Shown here: in pieces, positions 46,842-59,381 of the stretch | How positions within the stretch are numbered: the stretch's first letter is position 1 | Layout: each line of letters begins with the position of its first letter | Origin: Diplosphaera chodatii | Taxonomy: Eukaryota > Chlorophyta > Trebouxiophyceae > Prasiolales > Stichococcaceae | Assembly: GCA_032358165.1 (NCBI GenBank) | Contig: JAALGY010000019.1 | Span: 1,860,001-1,924,000, forward strand | Direction of reading: 5' to 3' | Length of the DNA stretch: 64,000 nt | The notes under the pieces: generated by a model | The model's input: the letters and a program-made list of their open reading frames with translations, nothing else | The model's database searches: none | Told to the model about the DNA's origin: nothing | Program-made: the position numbers and the translations under genes

Positions 46842-48192
46842 GAACACCAGGCTGTGTCGTGTGGCTGTCTGAGCGGTCCTACCTTTATCCTTTTATGCGG
46901 TCGTGGCATGAGACGTGGAGCCACGAGGTGGTATCTCGCCAATATTGATAGTTGTTTGGTGACCAGCAAACACATGACATGCCGTCTAGGAGACGCGCGG
47001 TGACGTCAGCAGTTTGCCGACAGGGGTGATACAGGTCTGACAACGAGACCCTCGTCCACCTTCGCATGTGGCTCCGGGCCCGGCGAACACGCTCTGCCGG
47101 CCGCGTGTTTGTTAATATGGTCAAGTGACTACCACCTTTGGCTTTGTGTGACCACTGCGCAACGCTACGATTGAGTAGGGCACCTGCGATTGTCAGGGGC
47201 TGTAGTGCACTCCATCTCGCTGCACCCGGCTGCGGTACCATAAACGGCGTGCCAGCTGACAACAGCTTGAGGCGCGTTTCTGGCGTGAGTTCCTGGCAGT
47301 GGTGCCGGTGTCAAGCCTCAGCGTCAGTTGCCGGAGCTAGGTGTGTTTGCTCCCATCCGCAAAGGCCACCTTTGTTGCTCGGGCTTGGAAGCGATGCTTC
47401 GAGCCTGCGCCGCATGCGGACGTACGCAAAGATTGATGATGCCGCAGCGCATGCTTCGCAACGACTCATGCGCTGCAACTGAGCGGGCTGTTCGCTGGAC
47501 AGGTCACTGTTGCTGAGCATGCGGGTGCAGATGCCTCCCGGCAAACACTTGTAAACGCTCAGCCCCAGTATGCCTTGCACGTTGGATACACCTGTGTGCG
47601 AGTTCACTCCGCCTTGGCACGCGCCGTTGTACCCAGAATGCACTTCGTTTCTGATGTGTCGGTTCAGACGACAGGCTCCGTTGCTTCATGATGCATGGGT
47701 CTTGCGTGCAGACATCGTTGATGTGATGCGCGTCGTCGCGTGGTTGATACGTCTGTTGTCGCGTGCGGGGTGTCAGCAGACTGGTACATGCACGTGTTCT
47801 GAAACGTTAGCTGACCTGCTGTGAGCTGAGCAGGCACAGTCCTAGACCGGCCATGCTCTCGATCCCAATGCAGTGTCTGACAGCATCATGCTGTGGCTCG
47901 TGTTCGTGTGGGCCGGCACGATGTCAGGACCTGTCAAGGACAGTGCCATGAAAGCGCACCGCACACTTTCATTGATATGCTGCTCACTGCGCAGGCCTTG
48001 TTGCCAGCGGTCAAGCAGTGGTAGCAAAGCTGCCGCCTGCTTGAGCGCCGCTGAGGCTGCGCACGGCACGGCAGCTGTGCGTTGGCTCCACTCGGAGTGT
48101 TCATCTCCACACGCATGCTGCGGCAACACAGACCACAGCGAGCACGCAGGCGGCAGGACAGCAGCCGTCAGGGTGCTCGGAGTCCACAGCTG
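46842..48192. other. 1.35-kb intergenic stretch, nothing recognised
   Basis: Short unmatched frames on both strands. No repeats, RNA genes or exon-like blocks could be supported. It probably carries the 3' UTR of the CCDC137-like gene and the promoter of the LRR gene. Confidence 0.4.
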
Positions 48193-51100
48193 ATGGGGCA
48201 GCTTTTGACAGTCACTGTGGCGTTGCTGCTATGTCTCGCACCAGCGCATGCACAGGTAAGTCTTCTGCCTCATTTGAGAACCATGTCGGCAACTCAGGGC
48301 AATGGTGCCCTGTTGTGGCTGGGAAGACCGCGTGCACACGCTCTATGATGGCATCTCAGCGACCTGTCCCGGCTCTAAGTCGTTGCACCTGTTGCAGCTT
48401 GCGGGCGGTCAGCAGCCAGTGAATGATCAGCTGCCGACGGGGCAGCCCACGGCGCAGCAGGCGGTGCAGCCGGCCGACCAGCTGGGCACGCAGAAGCCGG
48501 CGGTGACGGTGCAGGATGTGCCGGCCTCCAATGCCGCAAATCGGCTGGGGTTCACAGACCGGGACACACTTCCTCCGGTGAGCGTGCATAGTGCCAGGAC
48601 GTGCCTGCATGCCGCTTGATGGCGTTCTGGGATGCTGAGTGGGTAGTCTGCATGCGGAAGCATGCAAGGAGGCTCTCGTCTGCGAGGAGTGGACTGACAT
48701 CACCCCACTCTCTTTCCTCCATACAGAATGGCGGGTATGCAGTCTACAACTTCGACACCAAGGAGCCTGGGCTCGGGGTGCCGGATGTGCTGCTGACGGT
48801 CAAGTCCAGCCCAGCCTCGGTTGCTATGTACTGCAACCCGGCCTGGGTGACTGTGGAGGATGAGAACAACAAAATTGCAGGGCCGCTGAATGCCATTTTC
48901 CAGTCTGGTGCGCTGCTGCTGTGCTTCATCGACCAGATGCATGCATGGCAGCCCTCGCTGCATGCAGTCACTACTCTACAAGTGTTTCAAGAAACCCAAC
49001 TTCCCCATGCCAGCAAAAGTCTGACACTAGTCTCTATCACTACAGAGACGGGCGGGAACATTGGCAACATCTATCTGTCGGCGACCAATCCTGTTGCCAG
49101 GCCGCCCTCTGCTCGTATTGAGGGGACACCTGCGTATGACAACTACATTCCCGCGTACAACTGCACGGTGCGCCTTGCAGGAGCTGCAAACATGAGAGTT
49201 CACCTGTATGCGCCTATTTCTATTACCCAATCATGCCAGCAGGAACACCAATCATGCACAACGTGACAACATATGTTTGTTGCCATGAGGTATATGGGGT
49301 TGGCCGCAGGTCATCAACTACGACACTGACCTACCTGCGCACTACACGCTGTCAGCAACCTTCAACTTCCACGATGTGAGGCTGGATGTCCAGGAGCAGG
49401 CCGCCATCCGAGTCATCTGGAACGAGTGCGTGCAGGAACCCTGGAAAACGAGGGGAAAAAAAGAGTGCATGCCTATCAGGCCTGGCCTGTGCATGTGAGA
49501 GGCGGGTTTCCTGGTGACATGAATACATTTGCTGCAGCACCTAATGGAGAAATTTTTGCTGGCTGCTGCAGGGTGTGCCGCGGCCGCACGCTGGAGGCGG
49601 ACACCCAGATCACCAAGGTCTCCGATGGTGAGCCACGCCCACCAACCATATGGTTGCTACTCATGTCAGATGTCAGATGGCAGAACCATATCCGGCGACC
49701 ATTGCACAGTAGCATGCAGCGCCAGGGCAGAGTGCCACCTGTGCTCGGTTGCAGGTCTGCTGGATCCCCAGCTGCGGGCGCTGACATGCGGGCAGTGGGT
49801 CAGCATCAACGAGGCCAACTCGGCCACCCCGTACACCGATTTCTGCAACGTTGTGGGCAACGCCTGCAATGCTGAAGGTGGGCTGTCTGACTGTGCATGA
49901 AGGGCAACGCAAATGCCGCTGATCAGCGTTCCCAACGAAACCTAGTGCAGTCGCGACCAGATTGGTATGCCATGCTGCCTGCAGGCCAGCTGACGCAGTT
50001 CAATATGGATGGATGGAACCTGGGCGGCACATTCCCAGTGGACCAGCTTGCGCGCTTCCGCGCGCTGTCGGAGATCGACATCAGCAACAACCCCAACATG
50101 AGGGCGGACTTGAAGAGGATGTTTGACGCCTTTGCACAGCTGCAGAACCTGCAGGTGCATCCCTGCTGGCAGCCAAACCAATGCTGTGCCAGATATCGGA
50201 ACGTCGTCACCATACCATATGCCGGTTCTGCACTTGCCAAAATTTAACATTGGCGGCGCCACTGGCGGCAGGTACATTTAACATGTGCCTGGCTCACAAC
50301 ACGTGGACCTGAACGGCTGTGGTTCTTCCATGCAGGTCGTGGAGCTGACAGGCAATGCGGGCATGAGCGGCACCTTTGGCTACGAGGCGACTGAGGAGAA
50401 CAACCAGAACTCGGCGCTGTGCAAGACCGTCAACGGCGGCCTGCGCATCCTCAACATGAACGGGCTCGGTCTGGAGGGCCTCGCCATCCCGGACTGCCTC
50501 ATGGGCAAGGATTCCACCCTGGAGGAGCTGCGTCTAGGTAGGAGCCGCTTACACATCGCCGCTGGGGAGCACCTGAGTCAACATGGCGCATTGCCTGATC
50601 TCCAGCATCATGTCGAGCGGTGATGCTATCTAGTGGTCGCCGAATATGCTTCCATATGGAACCATGCAGCAGCTGGCCAATCAAACATGCTTGTGCTGCT
50701 GCAGCCGACAATGGCATTGTGGGCAGCCTGCCGGACGTGTATGATGACACTTCGCCGCTGCAGTATCTGTCGATGCGCAACAACAAGTTGACCGGCACTA
50801 TCCCCGCCACGCTGGGCCTGGCCGGCGACTTGCAGGTGCTGCCAGCTCGAGAATTGCGTGGTCCTATGCTGTGCTCACCCTCGCATAGAGCCTGGGGCAA
50901 GCATGAAAAGCGGACCCTCGCAGAGAGCCTGGGGCAAGCATGAACAGCGGATGCATGTGGAGCAGACGGCGCCGCAGATGGCTGTCACAGCATCTGTAGA
51001 ACACCCTTGCGGCGTCTGAGCCTCCTTTCCGGGTTTGAAATGTGCAGACGATCGACCTGGCGGGCAATCAGCTGACAGGCGGCATCCCGTCCAATCTGGG

Positions 51101-54100
51101 CGGGCCCCGCCGCCTGCGCTTCGTCCACCTTGGCTTCAACAGGCTCACCGGTGCGCCATGCTCGCGCTGCAACTGGAGCCACCTCTGCTGCCCGACATGC
51201 ATGCACTGTGCTGGGTACGGCGGTGGAAAAGAAGATTGGGTCACGACCCTCATCACCCAATGCTGCTGTGCCCGGTAGGTATACGGTGTCAGGAGTATTA
51301 CAGCCTGTCTTGCTGCACCTGCAGGCAGCGTGCCCAGCGGCATCGCGCTGCACGACCGTCTGGAGGCGCTGGACCTACGGGAAAATGCGCTGGAGACCAT
51401 TCCGAAGGAGTGGGTCAATGCCCCCAACTCGTTGGTTGCGCAGGCGCCGCTCGTGTACCTGCGCATCGCAGGCAACCAGTTCTCGGTGAGGCCAAGCAGC
51501 TTGTCGACAGCTGAAACGGTCAGCATCACATGGACATCTTGTGATAGCCACTCACCTGCAGGTACCATTGTCACTGCAACATGCATCGCGCAGTGCGTAC
51601 AGCGCCTATCGAGGTTTGTCTGTCCTGCGGGTGATGACTTTACTGCTGCTACTTCTGCTGCAGGCCAACTTCCCGCAGACGCTGGCGCGCCTGCCCAAGC
51701 TCGCCGTGCTGGACATGAAGAACAACAAGTTCAAGTGCGCATTGCCTTGGAGAGGGGTGCACGCATCCCCCAACCGACAGGCAAGGCGTTGGCAGCAGCC
51801 AGGCTGACCATGCCTGGGCCACTTGCTGCAGGGGGGAGCTGCCCAACATCCGCGGCATGTTCACCGCGCTGCGGTATTTCGACATCAGCAACAACACCCT
51901 GGCCGGCTTCATCCCGCAGGCCTGGGCCGATACCGGCATCATTCGCTTGGTATGCGCTTCAGCACGGTGCCATTGTATTCCTGCAATACGTTGTGATCAT
52001 AGCTTTAGGCATGGCTCCCACGGACATGCATCCAGTGCGTGTGTGTCCAGGTGTCCACTGTGATTCACTGGAATGTCGCCAATGCAGAAACCGACTGAGG
52101 CGGCGCTCATCAACCAGTTTGAGCAGACCACCGGGGGCCAGACTGTGGAGGCCCTTGGCCGTGTCACCTTCCAGCAGGTGAGCACCACTGCTTGCAGCCC
52201 ACAAAAGCAGGATGTATCGCATCATGCACCGTGCAACCCTTCCAGCATGACTGGCACCTTGAGGTGGAGCTGCAACCCTGGGCAGCCAGTGCCCCTGCAA
52301 CACCCCTTCAGCATCGGCCACACTGCCCCGCAGGTATTCAACATCAGCTACAACGCGATCCAGGGCCTGCCGCCCATCTGGATGTTTGCCGACAACGTCC
52401 CGTCCTGGGCCGAGGGCGGCATCGACATTGCGGTGCGCCAGGGCTCAGGGGTCAGCTGAAGCATTGATCCGCCAGCCAGTCAGACCCAGCAGCATGCATT
52501 GGTGCTGTGCGGCCCGCTGGTTGCATTGTCCCCGCCAGTACCTCACCAGGCATTCCCAGTGATACATCGCCTGATATTGCGCAGGGTCTCAAACAGCAGC
52601 ATGCGCACAGCTGTGCTTCGTACTTCATCACTCAGCTGTCGTCGGCCACTGAGCAATGACCCGTGCCTTCCCTGCAGTCCAACAAGATGACCATCGACTG
52701 CTCCGGCGCGCTGCCGGTGCAGCTGGCATACCTTGGCAAGGCGCGCGCCTGCCCGCAGACCCCCACCCAGTCCGCGCTGGCCACCGTCTCCGGCGCCAAC
52801 GGTGCGCTGCGGCTGTCGATTCACAGCCATGCTGCTGGCAAGATCATTGACGTGGCTACAGTCTTTTAAAAAGTATCTAAGGGTCGCATCAAGGTTGCGC
52901 ATGCCTGCACAGGTGTAAGCCTCATACATGTCACTGCATCCTTGGCTGGGCGCCGCCTGTGCCGTCTTAGGCCCCTGTAGACCCCAGCACAGTTGACCAA
53001 ACCCTGTGTTCCGCCAAACAGCTGCGGACCAGAGCGCGGCGGCGCCGCTGGGCGATGCGCCGAGCATCTCGCCGGTCGCGGCGCCGGCCGTCGTGCAGGC
53101 AGTGGAGGACCCCGCGGAGGCGCAGGCGCCCGCCAGCTTCGACACCAGGTGTGCAGCTGACAGCGCCTGCTTGGTAGTGCACAGGCGTGGCCTTGCAACG
53201 GCAGCTTGTGTTTCCAATGCCAGGAGGCACCTGTGCGCCTCAGCAACAACTGCATGCTTGTTGCAGTCATGCGCAGCCTCCGAACCATCCACGAGCAAGT
53301 GCCATGCTCAAGCAGAGCCTTTGCCGTGCTGTTGTAGCTTCTCCTGTGTTTTCCTCACCACATGCACTGTGCCTGCAGCGACAACACGGTGGTGACACCA
53401 GAGGAGCTGGGCTCCAAGGTAAACAGCACCGTGACCGACAGCAGCACCGACAGCGGCGGCGGCGGCGGCGGCGGCGGGCTGCCCGGCTGGGCCAAGGTGA
53501 ACAACTTGCTGTTCTTCGGACATGCAGACTCCTTCTGGGCATGGTTGCATGCTCACGGACTTCCGCTCTGCTTTGCTGGTGAGGAAAGAGTTTGCAGTCT
53601 GTACTGCTGGGAACTAGCATCTAGCATCAAGATGTGCTTGGTGAAGCAGTTCTCCCGGATGCAGGCGGTGATCTCCATCGCGGTGATCCTGGTGGTGGTG
53701 CTGGCGGCGGCGCTGGCCTTCGTGCTGTGCCGGCGCGGCAGCGGCCATGGCCGCGGCTTCCTGGGCGTCGTCAAGGTCGAAACCCCCTGCTTCTGCTTGT
53801 CATCCTTAGGCCCCCTGTGCTGTGTATGGTTTTGTGGTGTTTGGGCGGGCTGCGGACCTCACCATGACATAGTACTTTGTGCTCCGCCTGGTGGCTGCAA
53901 GACTGCACTCTGCGGACCTCTGATCTGGGGTCAGCGGACATCTTTCGACAAGTTTGGGCTCGTGTCTGGAGTCGTTGTATCAAACCTGCAGCAGATTGCC
54001 AACTGTGCACTTTGCAAAGAGACATGTTGCCCTGACGGCCGAAGCTCGACTCTTGCAGGCGCGGCCGTCAGGCTTCAGCAAGTTTGTGGACGCGGCAGAC

Positions 54101-54244
54101 GCTGAGGCTGGCAAGGGGGCTTTCGGCAACGTGCAGATGGGCTCGCGGGGCACGGCCAACGGCGACGGCAACGGCTACGCCTTCAGCAACGGCGGCCCCG
54201 CCAACAGCAACGGCTACATCAGCAACAGCCTGAACCACCGATGA
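48193..54244 (+). CDS. LRR single-pass membrane protein, receptor-like, no kinase
   Basis: Exon 1 (48193-48255) is a signal peptide, MGQLLTVTVALLLCLAPAHA, ending at a strong CAG/GTAAGT donor. Exon 2 (48398-48577) is Gln/Pro-rich. Exons 48727 to about 49430 give an extracellular beta-rich domain (SPASVAMYCNPAWVTVEDEN, YDTDLPAHYTLSATFNFHD). A Cys-containing cap follows (LLDPQLRALTCGQWVSINEA, 49760-49880). Plant-type LRRs run over roughly ten exons: LGGTFPVDQLARFRALSEID, LSMRNNKLTGTIPATLGLAG, TIDLAGNQLTGGIPSNLGG, LRFVHLGFNRLTG, LAVLDMKNNKFK and LRYFDISNNTLAGFIPQAW. After a Cys-bearing exon and a Ser/Gly-rich stalk, one transmembrane helix (VISIAVILVVVLAAALAFVL, 53670-53729) is followed by CRRG and a short Gly/Asn/Ser-rich tail ending at 54244. 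No kinase domain is seen. A cell-surface binding or adhesion role is inferred. Confidence 0.8.
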
Positions 54245-55084
54245 GGCAGCGCGCAGCGGGCATCATAGGATGACCTGCAGCGCCTGCTGCTGCGCTTGGC
54301 GGTGTCCTGCAGCTGGAAGCAGAGGAAGTGGCAGTGGCCCATGGCACCGTCAGGGTGGATTGCACGGCGCATTGGCAGCAAATGCCCAGTGGAGGCAGTG
54401 CGATGACAGTGGCAGCAGCTGCTGCAATTGCTATCAGCTCAGTGTCCAACTGCAGCAGCAGCAGCAGCAGGCAGCATTGTGGTCTCGCAATGCCACGTAG
54501 CTATGTATGCTGTGGAGGCTGCAGCAACAGCAGAGACACACTGAAGACCGGTGCACTGTCTGAACGAGCACGGTGGGAGCCTTTCATTAGTTCGTCTGCG
54601 CCGGCCTGGTTCATACGTCTTCAGAGTGGTCGAGGGTCTGTTGTTTTGCAACCATGTCTCTAGGGTCTGATTATGTTATCGTCGGTCCAACGGTAACCCG
54701 AGTGTTTGATGCTAACTGTGTGCACCGCAAATTATCCCAGCTTGATGTTTACACCATGCACATCTTATCTGAGAGGCGACGTTCTGCTGTATACTTGATA
54801 CATCCACAGGCTGGCTCTGTTCAATTAGCATCGCCTGTGGCATTGCTACGGTATTGGGTTGGCTGCCTACACTGTTTAACGCCACATGGTCATCAGGTTG
54901 TTCCGACGTGCAAAAGTGCTGATGGCTACAGTGCCCCATATTGAACTGCTGCCGCATATATGCATGTACATCAGGCCGCTCACAGCTTCAAACTTATATG
55001 ATATAGTACACCTGCACGAAAGGAAGACCACTGTTGGCATGTGTGACACCGCCTGCTATAGAGCGATGAAGGACAAGTGATCAG
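54245..55084. other. Convergent intergenic region
   Basis: Lies between the 3' ends of the LRR gene (plus) and the phosphatase gene (minus). It includes a short CAG/GCA-rich run near 54450. No gene supported. Confidence 0.4.
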
Positions 55085-57419
55085 TCATGACATAGCAAGC
55101 AAACTCGTGCATGAGGTCAAAGCCCATGATGTCAACAGGAACTGCCATAGTGACGAACACCACAATTCGCAGAAAGCGGTGTGCTGTTTCTCAAGGGTGC
55201 GCACAGGGTTTGGCATCTTGAAGCTGGCGGCCGCTGGTGCGATGCCGCTCAGATCGCTGAACTGGTCGCCGAAGCTGGCAACGATGGTGTAGTTGCCTTC
55301 GTCCTGCAGCACAGAGCGCGCAGCAGCCTTGAGCAAGGCATGAAGTAGCAATGCGACGCCCTAGAATTGGAAAAACCACCTGCATGACCGCCGCCAGCAG
55401 ATGCAAGCCCAGTCAGCGCAGTGGCTCGTTGACGGCAGCACTTAGAAAGCGCGCACGAGCTAGCACGGTCAGAAGCAGATGCAGGCTCACCACAAGCCGC
55501 TGCCGGCGGCCGCCCTTGTACACAGTGGCCGATGTGCCCGCGTCTGCGGGCGACCGCATGTCAAGCCGCTCCCAGCACGGCTCGTCCTTGGGGCTCGAGG
55601 CGTCGCCGCCGCCGCCCGCTCCGCTGGGCCACCTGTTGCAAGCCGCACACAGCTGGCAACCTTGCAACAGGGCCAGCGGCGCCAGATTGTGCTGAGCACT
55701 TCTCGCTTCTCCTGACGCACTGCCAGATGTGCTGCACCGCTGGCACTGCATACTTGTGCTCTATCGCCCTGCTGCAGCACTGATCAGGAAGCGGCATCAT
55801 GCAACCGGCGGTAAGAGCTTAAACTGGATCCAGGGAAACCACACACACCTGTCTGTGCCTGTACATTGTTGGCCATACCCAGCCGAGGCCAGATTCTGCT
55901 TTGTTGCCTTCCGCCCCTGCTCCGCCCTGCAGCATGACACGAGGAACGCTGGCAGCCCTGCTGCCTACGCCCCAACACTCGTGCTGCTGTCTTGTGCTGA
56001 AACAAGCCTAACAGGCGCATGCTGCGGCAGCAGCGGCAGCAAACCTGCCGGTGATGAGCGTCAGGGTGTAGCCGGCGGCCCATAGCTCGCGGTATATCGC
56101 CAGCGCAGGCTTAATGGCGGGCGCCTGCCCCCGCAGCTACCACTCCCTGGAGTGTCAATGAAATCAGTGTCAATTCAGAATCAATGAAATTCAAAACCAA
56201 AATCCCACGCCATTCGTATCAAACACAGCATACTGCACATAGAAATGCCAAGGCAGTGAGGAGTGCTGGCAGGGTGAGGACAGTGCTGCTGGCTGTGTAG
56301 AGTACTGGTGTGCACGATGCGTGTGTGCCTCACCTGAGGCTTCCCAGCAGCCCCAGTCCCTGCCGCTGCTGCCAGTCGAACGAGGAGCCCTGCAACAGAC
56401 AGCAGCCGTAGCTCACCGACCTGGCACCTTGAGAGAAATCTTGCAGCTGCCGCATGCAGAACACACCTTTGCCAGTTGCTGCTGCCTAAGAGTATTCAAC
56501 ACATGCAACACAGCATGACCATATAAGCGGAACAGACCTTAAGGGTAACGGCGGCAAACAGAGGCGGTCAGGCACCTTGATGTTGCACAGCAGCGTCTCG
56601 TCAATATCGAACACGACCAGCTGCTCGCTCTTCGGCGGGCCGAAGGTCGCCGCGGTGGTTGTGTTGAACCACAGGCGTGCAGAGTCCACTGCCGTCTCCA
56701 CATCGGCGTCATACTGCTCCTCCTGCTCAGCACGGCAGCTCAGGGTCACATATTGATCAGCAGCCATATTTGTGGACACCTGGACAAACACCGACCATGC
56801 CAGCAATGCCCTGCTTTGCCAGAGTCCATTATACAGCACAGCCTGCGAGCCTTGGACATCTCACCAGGTAGTGCGCAATGCCCTGGATGCAGGCGTGCCG
56901 CTGTGCGGCTGCCACCGGGAAGTCGCCACGCCCGGCGCGGGTGTCGCCGCCGCCCAGCGGGTAGAGGCATGACGCCATGCTCGCTGCCACGCCGCTGCCG
57001 CTGTGCTCGCCGGCTCTGTGCTTTTGCTGCAGCTCTGGTAGCGGCTGGCCCCGCCAGCCTGCCTGCCAGGGGCGAGCAGCAACCAAGTTGGTGGAGCGGC
57101 ATGCCGAGGATTGATGGTAAAAAGCGACTGAGCGGCAGTCGCGAACCTCTTGAGATGGTGCATGCGGCGCGTACAGTGTCAGCGGCCAAGGTGACAGGAG
57201 CTCTGACAGAACTGACTGCGTGAAAGGCAGATGGCGCACCATAGCAGCATCGTGTGCGGCGCGCACAGCGGCCGCTGTGCCCCAGATGCCGTGGAGCTGC
57301 CGCGACGGGCTGGTGACAAGCAGCACAAGAGCTGCGAGCGCCAGCAGCGCCCACGCAAGCGCCGCCCACCCGGCCGCTGCGGTGCGGTGGCGGCGCCTGC
57401 AGATGACCACCTCTTTCAC
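55085..57419 (-). CDS. HAD subfamily IIIB (class B, VSP-like) acid phosphatase with N-terminal membrane anchor
   Basis: The first exon (ATG 57419) has a hydrophobic segment, AAAGWAALAWALLALAALVL, acting as signal anchor or signal peptide. Next are GDFPVAAAQRHACIQGIAHY (56920-56870) and DQYVTLSCRAEQEEQYDADV (56760). The catalytic motif LVVFDIDETLLCN follows (56620-56585, DxDxT nucleophile motif), then GSSFDWQQRQGLGLLGSLR, APAIKPALAIYRELWAAGYT, LTLITGR (56120-56050), EPCWERLDMRSP (55590) and the HAD motif IV GDQFSDLSG (55275) with FKMPNPVRTLEK. All HAD motifs (DIDET, TGR, GDQxSDL) are present, as in plant vegetative storage protein and acid phosphatases. The stop at 55085 follows a stretch that may include an unspliced intron, so the real end could be near 55190. 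Confidence 0.78.
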
Positions 57420-57552
57420 TGCTGAAGCGGGGCTGCAATGCCTCCAACCCCTCGCCGTGACAGCTCAGGGATGCGTACGATGCATCAAATGCATGCACCT
57501 GCCACTGCAATGCATGACACCAACGGCTGTGCACACGGTGGGAGTAATTTCT

Positions 57553-58646
57553 GTCTGGTTGTGCGGACCTCGTGCCGTCGCCTGTTACCATAGCTTTGGA
57601 CATGTTGAATCTACTTCATCACCCATGCCAATCGCTGAGTTCAACGGATCATTTGTCAGGTTGCGAGTTCCCTTCATGTCGAGCTGCTGATGGTGTCTAC
57701 ATGTTGTACTGCTTGAGAACAGAGCTGTACGGTTGGCAGACACACTCGACTTTAGTTTGAACCCCCCCCCAGGGGGTCAAACTTGTACTGATGGTTGCTC
57801 ATACCGAACAAAACCCTAAAGGGTTGTTGGGGTGGCTCCAAATCGACCAGGAGCTGGTGAGTCAACGTAGTACGAGGCCCCCAGCAACAGACTGTGTGTA
57901 GCAGGCACTTGTATGGAGGCACTGTGAGTGACCGGCGCACGACGAACGCGTAATGGCTGCGCGAGCGCAGGCAAATCATGAGTTATAGTTACCCTTGAGT
58001 GTTTTCATAGCAACTACATGGAAATGAGGACGGGTTGAAGTTTAAGATGTGCAGGGCGTTTGGAAGCTGCGCATGAGAGCTGTTGGAACGCATTCAGCGA
58101 CATCGCAGCAGTTACACGCCTATGTAAACTGCGACGTCCCAACTGGCCGCCCTCCACTTTCGGGTCAAACTCGCGCTTCGCCTTGCGAACGCCAATTGTT
58201 CGCATGAGCTGCCCCATCTCGATGACACTCACTCACAAACTACGTACGCGCAATGAGAGAATGTACAGCTCATGCCTCACGCAATTTGGCCCGACGTTGC
58301 GTTTGCAGGCCAGCACCTGATAACTTAAACGCTAGCCAACCACACCAACCGCACCAGTGCATCTGAGCATGCACCGTCAGCCAACTTGCTCCTGCATGTA
58401 TTGGATCAGCGGCGTGCAGCTCTCCAGCTTGCGCACAGCGTTGTGATTGAATATATGCACTGGTTTGGAAGTGTGGAGTGAAGTGAAGTGAATTGACCCC
58501 CTCAAGGGGGTGGACGGCTGGCTGGTTGCCAGCTTGGTAAGACAATGAGGTTTGGTGAGAGACAATGACTTTGGTAAGACAATCAAGTGCTGGCTCCTTC
58601 AGAAAGCCATTAGGGTTAGAGGATGATTATAGTAAGATGGTGGCAG
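57553..58646. repeat. Segmental duplication, copy A (invaded by other elements)
   Basis: 57553-57753, 58228-58440 and 58586-58646 match, in order, 60473-60684, 60735-60950 and 60999-61050. Copy A differs mainly by holding the ~445-bp repeat (57754-58198) and an unrelated ~145-bp stretch (58441-58585). Its right end resembles the 3' end of the coiled-coil gene at 61015, so the copy appears to derive from that gene's downstream flank. Confidence 0.8.
57754..58198. mobile_element. Dispersed ~445-bp repeat, copy 2, inserted in duplicated segment
   Basis: Matches 10779-11220. The paralogous segment at 60684-60690 provides the unoccupied site. There, GACTTT runs directly into CGCATGA; here GACTTT and TTCGCATGA are separated by the element. 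The insertion therefore has a clean left edge (AGTTTGA), a clean right edge (GCCAATTG) and at most a 2-3 bp T-rich target duplication. This is the best evidence that the block moves as a unit. The superfamily is not recognised. Confidence 0.82.
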
Positions 58647-58730
58647 CATGATGCTGCTGACGTGGCGACGTCCAGCTGCCAGAGCCAAGCCAAGTGTCCA
58701 AGAGACCAAGACCTATGCAAGGGGTATAAC

Positions 58731-58844
58731 ACTACGGCCACGGCCATGAACTTAGTGAAAGGCATTTGTTTAGGGTTTAGGGTTTAGGCAGTGGGAGCTC
58801 CCATCACTTTCTTCCTATGTTAACTTCATGGCCGTGGCCGTAGT
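58731..58844. repeat. Fold-back element with 20-bp inverted repeats around telomeric TTTAGGG repeats
   Basis: Perfect 20-bp inverted repeats (ACTACGGCCACGGCCATGAA at 58731-58750 and its reverse complement at 58825-58844) enclose 74 bases. These include 2.9 copies of TTTAGGG (58769-58788) and the palindrome GGGAGCTCCC. No target duplication is visible at the edges. Confidence 0.88.
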
Positions 58845-58874
58845 CTTGCGCCTTACCTATGCACGTCTCTTCTT

Positions 58875-59381
58875 GTGCACAGTGCAAAACTGACGGACAC
58901 GGAACATCTAAAGACTTGCTTTGCAGGCAGCCTGATATGCTCCTGTCGGCAGCACCTTCGCTGGCATGCGTTCACTCTCGGCAAGCGTACTGTGCCCTGC
59001 GAAGTTTCACTGGACGCAACAGGAGCAAGTGTGAGCGCATCAGCTGATCTGGTGTTGATGCAGACTACAGACACTGTTCAGCAGCGTTTGAACATATTGT
59101 ACCAGCGGAAGGATGTGGTCACGATGGGAGACCTGCTGACCGTCGTTCAGGGCCCCGCTGACCTCCGCAGCTATGCATTCCAGTGGGCAGTTTACAAGCT
59201 TGCTGCTAAGCTGAGCGGCACAACACAGGAGTGGGCTGACTTCGAGCGAGATTTGCAGACCATACGCCGTTACGGGTCAGCCGACACCAGACTCTGCAAG
59301 TCTGCACTCACACTGGTGCCCTGCGGCATTGCTGCTGGTCCTGAAGTCCACTACCTTGCTGATGCGCGTGTTTGTGTGTAG
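58875..59381 (+). CDS. Hypothetical protein
   Basis: An open frame whose second half looks protein-like: TVQQRLNILYQRKDVVTMGD, LRSYAFQWAVYKLAAKLSGT, QEWADFERDLQTIRRYGS (59073-59279). It is predicted helical, with sensible amino-acid use. The first half and the last ~30 residues look less convincing, so splicing is likely. It lies between repeats and could be part of a mobile element or a gene remnant. No family recognised. Confidence 0.33.
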   Translation: MHSAKLTDTEHLKTCFAGSLICSCRQHLRWHAFTLGKRTVPCEVSLDATGASVSASADLVLMQTTDTVQQRLNILYQRKDVVTMGDLLTVVQGPADLRSYAFQWAVYKLAAKLSGTTQEWADFERDLQTIRRYGSADTRLCKSALTLVPCGIAAGPEVHYLADARVCV

